Assembly (NCBI GenBank): GCA_037892935.1
Contig: JAYXKI010000007.1
Location: 1,860,001 to 1,924,000, forward strand
Reading direction: 5' to 3'
Length of the DNA: 64,000 nt
From: Phlebopus portentosus
Taxonomy: Eukaryota; Basidiomycota; Agaricomycetes; Boletales; Boletinellaceae
Below are positions 57,188 to 64,000 of this stretch, piece by piece. Numbering within the stretch: position 1 is the stretch's first letter; the number at the start of each line of letters is the position of its first letter. The position numbers and the translations under genes were made by a program. The notes under the pieces are model-generated. The model searched no databases and was not told the DNA's origin. It saw only the letters and a list, made by a program, of their open reading frames with translations.

Positions 57188-57732
57188 TTGGCCCGGATTC
57201 ATTTTAGCGGTCCAGAGAAAGAAAGGCCTATCGACTCAGCCATTGCTCTCCACCAAGCCGTCCTGAATGAACTCTTGTTGTCGTGGTCATTCTGCTCCCT
57301 CATTGACACTGTATGGCTTCACATTTTTTTCTTACATGCAATGCGAGCACTAAAGGGAAGTTACTATCTAGAAATCGCAATTTTGCTGGCACCGAGATGT
57401 CTTAGACTTTCGCCCGGATGGCCAACCAGACTGTTCGGGAACGTTATTCTATCGTTGTGCAGTCACTTGAACTCCCTTGGGGTACGATTTGCTCACCGCA
57501 GGTCTCAGGAAGGCCATCTCACTGCCTCAGAGTATTACCCGAGGATGGACATGGCGTCAGCCAGTAGCGTGACAGGACAGAGAACACTGACGAGGTCATC
57601 TCACTGAATCGTGCTGACCTGCAGTCTCAACCGGAGGATCATGCACTTCATGTTTTGTCTTTGGAAAATCTTGCTGACTGCCTTTATGTATATTTGCGGA
57701 AAGAAGGGCCTGACGATGAACTGTGTGGCTGA
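57188..57732 (+). pseudogene. TPR-repeat (CHAT-type) gene relic
   Basis: Two frames carry decayed units of the fungal TPR pattern. PIDSAIALHQAVL and LRLSPGWPTRL...SLCSHL are in the first. DEVISLNRADLQSQPEDHALHVLSLENLADCL is in the second, ending at 57732. The spacing resembles the roughly 45-residue TPR units (AI.LH..AL.L.P..HP.R..SL.NLA..L) of basidiomycete CHAT-domain proteins. Neither frame has more than two units, and no CHAT domain was found. It is called a relic on pattern only. Confidence 0.4.
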
Positions 57733-60356
57733 GCATACATTATCGAGAATTTGACATGCCTTGTAGGTGCGCACAGACGGATCACAAATGCTCGTTCTTA
57801 TGACTTCTCGAAAGTCATGGAACTGAAATCTCGCTCCTCAAGCCAGATGATTACCTCGGACCTACTTTGTTTGCCCAAAAGAAGTTCCTTCCAGTGACAG
57901 CAGCTACCAAGCGCTTGCTTCAGAATTGACTTGACATGTTATCGATAAACGTGACTTCACCGAGGCCGATAAGCTTTGCTTTGGTCCCAAAGGCGCGGAT
58001 TGAGGACACCACTCAGCTAGCTTTCACAGGTCAACATAGCACACGCGGAGATATCGGGAACTTGCAACCGCGGTCTGAAGGTTCTGCACGAGTCTGACTC
58101 AGACGCAGGCGTAAGTAAGTTTTATTGGTTCAACGTACCTCGAGTATGAAATACAGTTGATGCAGATTCAACGATTGTCAGAAGGGCAGGGAGCAATGCT
58201 CACTGCGGCCTGGGTGAATTCTTGGATTTCAGAGCTTCCTTCGTGCTGCGCTCTTTGAGGGCCTACAGCACATAGTGTCTGAAGAGCCTATCAATATGCT
58301 TGATAGTATAGATCTGATAGACTCATCATTATGTTGAAACAAGAGCGAGATAGGTTCTCAGGATTACGGAGAGATGCTTCGGGACAGAGTTGTCTCGAAG
58401 ATCGACAATTTTCAAAGTAAATGGGATTACAGAAGACTTGTCTTCTGGCGGTGTCCCACTTCGTTTTCTCTGTCTTTTCTCCGTGCGGCTTGCCCACACA
58501 AAGAAGCAGGTAACAACACGCGGCATTTTATATCTCGTCATGTACACCGACTTTCACGTTGCCCATCGTTGCTCGATCTGGTCTCCATGAGACGTGAGAA
58601 TACCACTCGTCGACAATACTAGGCCCCCATCAGTAAACATGGTAATCCGGGCCCTTCAAAGAGCGGAAAGGTGCATTTTGTGTGTTACGGGATTCGGGCT
58701 GAGAAACCCATCAATTCAATTTTCGGAGAGGAAAACTAACACAACTTGACATCGCCCGTCCATCCTCAGAACGCAGAACAAGGACCTACGGCCGCATTAG
58801 ACGAATCACTCCATCTCGAAACAGCTAAGCGGTTTCGCAACTTTCAAAGAGCAGTTGGGACAACGTGTCAGTTGCTTGATTGAGACCCTTCCTCACCGGG
58901 ATTGTTTATGCAGACCCTAATGGATGAATTGAGCGGGTGCAGGACGAGATTTCAGGAGTGCCACAGGAGCTGTTCTTGACGTAGCTTTGAGGTTGAGCTG
59001 AAGATGTAAGTGGAGAAGAAATGAATGAAATGAACTGAACGAAGGATTAGTCTTATTTGTATGACTCATAGAGAGCTCTTAAGTTGTGGGAATTGTTTGT
59101 TTGACGCGTCTGGTCACGACATCTGCTCGACACGACATGCAAGCGTGACCTTGGACAATACCCACCATCTTCTCGGTCTTCAAAATTTTGGCCCTGCAAA
59201 CCTGAGACTTTGGCAAAGATGAAACTGTTGTTGACACTGCTGAGTCGATTTCGCTTTATTCCTTCATTCCGACTGTACTTTCCCTATCAGGCGCGTGAAA
59301 CATTGCTTGTAGTTGTTGTCATTCTTTCTAACTAGTTCATTCCTGTACGGATGTCAATGTTGATCACAACACATTCCAGGGTTTCTAGCACTTGATGCAT
59401 ACCACTCGATACATGTGGTGTCATTCCATGCTCCTCACCGCGCCAACCTCGTGAGGGAAAAGGAATAGTTGGCAATCCACATCGCTCACTGCGGATACTT
59501 CCTCGAACGTATACCCAGAACTGGCGTAGAAGACGGAATCTATGACTTCAGAGTCGTATGGGCCATGGCGGGTGGAAGATATACAATGCCATCTGGCAGC
59601 AACCGTATGAAACGGCTGATGATTACTAGCGGAATTGTATCTCTGACTCCGCCACACACGAATTTCAAGCACTTACTCAGTTTCTGGTCTACGCTCCGCC
59701 AATATGGTGTCGGAATCAGGGGAAAGAGTGAATATTACGAAAAAAGATTCGAATATTCAGCACAACGTAAACCCGTGCAAGATGCTGTAGTGTTTCATGT
59801 CTATCTAAGGAGAACCAGTCACTCCGCCTGGCTTTGAACTTTTGTCTGAGTTATATTCAGGAAATCTCATGCGTATTACGGACAATCGCTTTGAAATAAT
59901 GGATGGTGAATCAGGGGGGACGCTCCATTCAGCCTCCTGCGACGTGCACCAATTTCTGGGATCGTGGAAGGAGCGGGGCAACAATGGATCTTTGAGCCCC
60001 AAATTTCAAGCAGATTGATATGAGGTATATCTAAACCCTATTGATGATCACTTGTATCACACTGCCGAGGGAGGACATCTAGTGCACGCGATAGATTGGA
60101 TGGCCTTGTAGGGATAGATCTGGCTGAGACTAAAGTGGCGGTGATAGGGAATTCGAAGAATGCGGATTCTGCCGTGGTTTGTTTGCATCGAAAGGTATCG
60201 GATACTATCTGGGCCTCGACTTGCTCGTGTTTCGAGTTGCTATCCTATCGATCAGTGGAGGCTTAGTCCATGAACTTTATTTTTCCTTGGGCAGCATATA
60301 TGTTTCATGTCAGTTTTTTCATATTATGCATACTACAAACAACGAAGACTACTTCA
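57733..60356. other. long stretch without a supported gene
   Basis: More than 2.6 kb with only short open stretches on both strands (58291-58622, 59421-59837) and no family signal. It may hold further worn-out gene pieces next to the TPR and dehydrogenase relics. Confidence 0.4.
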
Positions 60357-60683
60357 ATGTCGACTATCGAAGATGAGAGCATGCGGGCTACTCCTCCGGT
60401 GGGGGTGGATGCTGCTCTCCGTGCTGCTGACGATCCAGCTTTCGTCTGAAAACCAACACTTTTTCAGTGGGAATTCTCTCTTGTTGCAAGAGTGGCTGCT
60501 GTCACAGGTGGTGGACGTGGCTTGGGACATGAGATGGCTCAGGCACTTGTGGAAGCTGGTGCAACAGTTGCGGGCATCCCAAAACTACTTTGGACGACTG
60601 GGAAAATGCTCCGAGATGAGGGGCATAGCTGTTTGGTTAGCATCCGATTCATCTACGTTCTGCACAGGAAGCGAGTGAGTTGA
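60357..60683 (+). pseudogene. short-chain dehydrogenase (SDR) N-terminal relic
   Basis: From ATG 60357 the frame reads MSTIEDESMRATPPVGVDAALRAADDPAFV, then an in-frame TGA at 60447. It continues in the same frame with KPTLFQWEFSLVARVAAVTGGGRGLGHEMAQALVEAGATVAGI. VTGGGRGLG is the cofactor-binding TGxxxGxG motif of SDR enzymes. The start resembles fungal sorbose-reductase-like SDRs (from memory). After about 75 codons homology ends; the catalytic Tyr-x-x-x-Lys region is absent. It is a truncated gene with a nonsense mutation. Confidence 0.62.
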
Positions 60684-60935
60684 GTTACCATACCTAACTT
60701 GATCTTTAGCATAGCCATAGATGGCAGACACCGTGCTTGGTGAAGTACAAATGTCTGGAGAGTATAGACGGTGATTTGCAGCTATACTTGTTTGATGTGC
60801 CGCAACTGATCTTCGATTAGCCTGCTTCTGCAGGACCTGAATAAATATTCGTGGAGCCGACTGATAGTCATACAATATACACATCGTATGAAAACGCATA
60901 GACATCGCGATAAGATGACTTCAAGTTCTGACCTT
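60684..60935. other. intergenic, no gene seen
   Basis: Short spacer downstream of two converging ends; nothing seen. Confidence 0.4.
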
Positions 60936-62577
60936 TCAAGAAACGTCTGAACAGGCCAACAATGCACCAAAGTCATTATCCAGGGGAATACATCGGTCAA
61001 TAATGATTCGCCCTGGTCCAAAGTTATGCTGGACGATGACGGCTTTGATGATTTGCAGCAGCGCGATCGTGTATGGATTCGCATCGGTGACCCGTATGTA
61101 ATCAATCTGCCTACAGCTGTCTCGCTCAGATTTCCAGCAAACGGTAATGCACTTTGAAAGCACGAATGTCTCCAGACTACTGGGAATATTTGACAGTATG
61201 TCACGGATGGCCTCGGCGACGATTGGAGGCATAGATTTGTAGTCTCCTCTTCCTTGAATCACGTCGACTGCGACGTTGAGAGATCTCAGGTGTCTCTGCC
61301 GCTGCATAAACTGGATTGCTACTTTGCTCCATCCTCTGAAGTCCACATCTTCTACAGAACTCGCGGTTTCGTAGTCCATGTCAAAAGCATGATGGTGCAT
61401 TTCGTCCGTCCACGAACTAGCCTTCAGATCAAAAGATATTTCCGATACGCCCTCGCAAGACAGATTCGATAGGATGCGATTTAATAATGAGGTTGAGATT
61501 TTTCCGGCGATGGAAATCGATAGAGAGAGGAGATTAGGCAAATTTATAGCTGGATCGGGCTTGTTGCCTTGCCAGGCGGAGGTCTGCGCAAACGAAAATT
61601 TGACTTTCTTCAGCCTGGGAAGTGAGCCCAGGAAAGAGAGGAGATCGTCTACATGGATAGAGTCTTCGTCAAAATTCAGCTCGCATTGGACAATGCCTGT
61701 CCCGGGAAGAGGATGAGGAACAAAGTTCGCCTCCAAGAAACGCAGATGAGGCATAGTCCAAGTTTCATAAATATGCACATTTGGTTGTCCAAAGCCGTCC
61801 TGAGCGGTACGCTCGTTACGAATGTATTTCGACCACGTCATACCAAGGCTACTGAGAATGGGGAGATGAATCGTGTCGAATTGAGGATGCAAGATGGGAT
61901 CATTAACAGGAGAAACTGTGAGTTCTTGAAGTCGTGCGGAGTTATCAAGTACGCCATTGACGTTGGGAGCGAAGTACGTGATTGGTTCGATTCGTGCTTT
62001 GAGAGGCATAACCCCGCTACGTTCTACAATCGTCGTGATCTGCCTAGGCGTCGTGTTCACCGTCAGAGGGAACTTTGCCCAAATCTCCGGGGAAGAGAGC
62101 AACACGGATCGGAATCGGGTACATACTTCACATAGCTGGACGGCTTCGGACAACGTCAAGGCAGCGTGCCAAAGTATGCGAGATAGCAATTCGTCTGGCA
62201 ATCTAGCCAGTCCAAGATGCATTGCGATTGTTTCTATGCTCTTTTCTGTGTGCTCGGTTGCTTCTTCCAGGGAATCAGCGAGAGTACGAAGAGTGCATAA
62301 GATGCCTTTGAACCTCCTGGACTGACTTCGTGAAGCTCTGAATGACTCCAGAAAGTCTTCGCAGGAAACGATATGAGGAAGGTCACCACTGCAGAAGCAT
62401 ATGAGTCAAACAAAGAAAACGGAAGTTGTAAACTAATCACTTGGTGTTATAAACCGAGTTCCAGATATCGTTGGTATCCAGCGTACTTCTGCCGCTTCCC
62501 GTCAGAATCCCATTCAAAAAACCAAGCAGCGTTTGAATATCGTCTCTGTGTAATTTAATGGACCGGATTGTTGGCAT
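60936..62577 (-). CDS. F-box protein with leucine-rich C-terminus, 529 aa
   Basis: Two exons, 62577..62441 and 62388..60936, with a 52-bp GTGATT...CAG intron. The first 100 residues include a helical region (LHRDDIQTLLGFLNGILTGS, TLRTLADSLEEATEHTEKSIETI). The F-box is LARLPDELLSRILWHAALTLSEAVQLCEVCTRFRSVLLSSPEIWAKFPL (about residues 105-155). Leucine-rich stretches follow (LPRLKKVKFSF, LPNLLSLSISI, SLETFVLSKC). It belongs to a different F-box subfamily from the copies at 9-13 and 42.8 kb. The expected role is substrate selection in an SCF ubiquitin ligase. An ATG at 62222 just before the F-box would give a 428-aa form; the longer start is preferred because the spliced frame is clean. Confidence 0.84.
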
Positions 62578-62991
62578 GACTGTGCTCGTTTCTGTATTAA
62601 AAGGTGAAGCAAAAAGTCTGCACATTGACAGAAATGAAGCTGCGGACAGACAGCATTTGCGACATGTTGATCTAAAGGCTGAGCAGCTAGCTTTTAAGTT
62701 TGTTCATTGAGGTGGTAGAGACGAGCGGTGATCAAGGCCTTCTCGGAGACCGAGGTTCCTCGGCAAATTCAAACAAGCGGATACCAGCAGTTTCTCAACT
62801 TTTTGGTCTTGCAACACACCGACATCATTGATCGGAGACGTCTCCATGGCTGTGATTTACGTGATGGTTGAAATCCGTGAGGTACCTCAATTTGCGATAC
62901 CGTAGCGATCTTTTTCGACACCACGGACGGACGACAAGAGCCAAGAATTGTACGGAATCAGAATAAAATTAATTCGGTTGAGAGCAATCGG
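62578..62991. other. intergenic, no gene seen
   Basis: This holds the F-box gene promoter and the esterase 3' flank. Nothing else seen. Confidence 0.45.
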
Positions 62992-64000
62992 CTACACGGA
63001 CTGCTCAACAAAGCACTTGATGACATCTACAGTCTCTGACCGCTCCGCTTCGTCGCTGAAAACAGCTACACAATCGTGCCAGGCGTCCTTCCCCTCGTAA
63101 TAAATCACCTTGTCTTCACCCATCGAAATCTTCATCCTCCGGTAAAGTTCCTGCATTGATCTAGAAGAACCTCGACATCGCCCGCATTAATAAATGTCCG
63201 TGGAAAACCCTCAAATCTCACGTTTTCGAGGTACAAACTTGCAGGTGAAATGTAAGGGGTTTGAGATGCGATATCTGGCCCAAATGGTTCAATGAATCCA
63301 GGTGGTGCGTCAACCGCATGAGGTGTTCGGAACAGCGTGATCGTATCATGCTTCGCGTTCGTGTAAAAGGATGAACCTTCGTACCAGTGCGAGCCACTCA
63401 TGTCAGCCCATGGAGAGAGCAGGACCAGAGCCGAGGGCACGTCTGGCAGATTCGTGGTTCTCTTGTATTCGAGTAGGTAACGTGTTAGGGCCAGGGCAAG
63501 ATTTGCGCCTGCAGAATTACCTGCAACGATGATCTGATTGGAAGAGAATCCCGGCTTATTTATCAAGTAGTTGTAACCTGAAATTGCATCGATTAATGCA
63601 GAAGGGAACTGTCCTCTCGTCGGTTCGGGAGGGATAGATGTAAGTCTGTACTCGAGGTTGAACGTCCGTTTCACAGACGGGCACGAATCGAGGAATGCAT
63701 GGCAGATATTCGAGCACGGATGATTCGGGTGTGCAGAAGCCATTGTGTAACCTCCGCCATGAAGGAAATAGACAATTTTCTCGTCCTTGTCGGGCTTTTG
63801 TTCAACAACGATGTTCGCGTCCTTTTTGTGCATCCAGTAGCCAGTAATCCTTTCTGCACCTACGCCTGCCGTCTCCGCCCATTCTTTGATTTTTCCAGTA
63901 ACGAGATGTGGTGCGCCGTCCACGTAGACTCCATTCGCTGCCTCGCTGCCGTCAAAGTTCTGGTCTGAGGTCGGGGCAGAGATCAGTTTCATCGATCCGC
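62992..64000 (-). pseudogene. HSL-family alpha/beta hydrolase (esterase/lipase), cut by window edge, one frame break
   Basis: The frame from the window edge (an ATG is at 63992, but the family usually has a longer N-terminus, so the gene probably starts outside) encodes oxyanion motif VYFLHGGGYT, nucleophile elbow VAGNSAGANLAL and the acid-region motif INAGDVEVLLDQ. At about 63150 the frame ends as CRNFTGG-stop. In another frame ELYRRMKISMGEDKVIYYEGKDAWHDCVAVF...IKCFVEQSV follows directly to a stop at 62992. AWHD carries the catalytic His. One missing base in TGCAGGAACTTT would restore LLDQCRELYRRM. Either the gene has just been broken or the base is an assembly error. The rest is intact and typical; substrate unknown. 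Confidence 0.82.

Overview
The window looks like nuclear DNA of a basidiomycete fungus, most likely an Agaricomycete. The protein-coding genes are cut by many introns of about 47-70 bp with GT(A/G)NGT donors and YAG acceptors. The families also fit: F-box/LRR paralogues, a NACHT-WD40 receptor, FunK1-type kinases, a GH27 galactosidase and an HSL-type esterase. No rRNA, tRNA, CRISPR array or bacterial-style operon was seen. The species cannot be fixed from the sequence alone.

Region by region. 1-354 holds the start of a minus-strand gene leaving the left edge (weak match to a Med25/PTOV-type domain). 2307-8190 is conserved core: a CCCH zinc-finger protein and eIF2 alpha on the minus strand, then a mitochondrial-carrier-like protein read divergently from eIF2 alpha. 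9041-13081 carries two head-to-head F-box/LRR relatives, one broken. 13206-17122 holds an FMN dehydrogenase with a cytochrome b5 domain (L-lactate dehydrogenase type) and a DNAJC17-type J-protein with an RRM. 17338-22535 is a NACHT-WD40 receptor with 14 WD repeats and a damaged C2-like start. 24596-28312 encodes a large kinase with a possible myristoylation signal.

28.3-42.5 kb is an accessory island. It holds two decayed FunK1 kinase genes, a broken LIM-domain gene, and a duplicated array of two small unrecognised families that I call Y and X. Y (about 140 aa) occurs four times, always on the minus strand. X (245 aa, with a PD-(D/E)xK-like D...ExK...Q motif) occurs twice, on the plus strand. 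Two Y-X pairs are divergent around a shared spacer that keeps a GTCACGTGAC palindrome 32 bp from a CCCCGGACG box. One pair looks intact; the others are truncated or frameshifted. This is the best candidate in the window for an undescribed system.

42.8-56.3 kb returns to ordinary genes: an intact F-box/LRR protein, an 18-exon GH27 alpha-galactosidase, L-fuconate dehydratase, Trm112, a disordered S/T-P-rich protein and two small unknowns. 56.97-57.08 kb is a 109-bp MITE-like palindrome. 57.2-60.7 kb holds gene relics (TPR and short-chain dehydrogenase). The window ends with an F-box protein and an HSL-type esterase whose last exon is out of frame by one base.

The genes share no operon logic. 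They are single nuclear genes, with a conserved housekeeping backbone interrupted by fast-turnover families (F-box, NLR, FunK1, Y/X).
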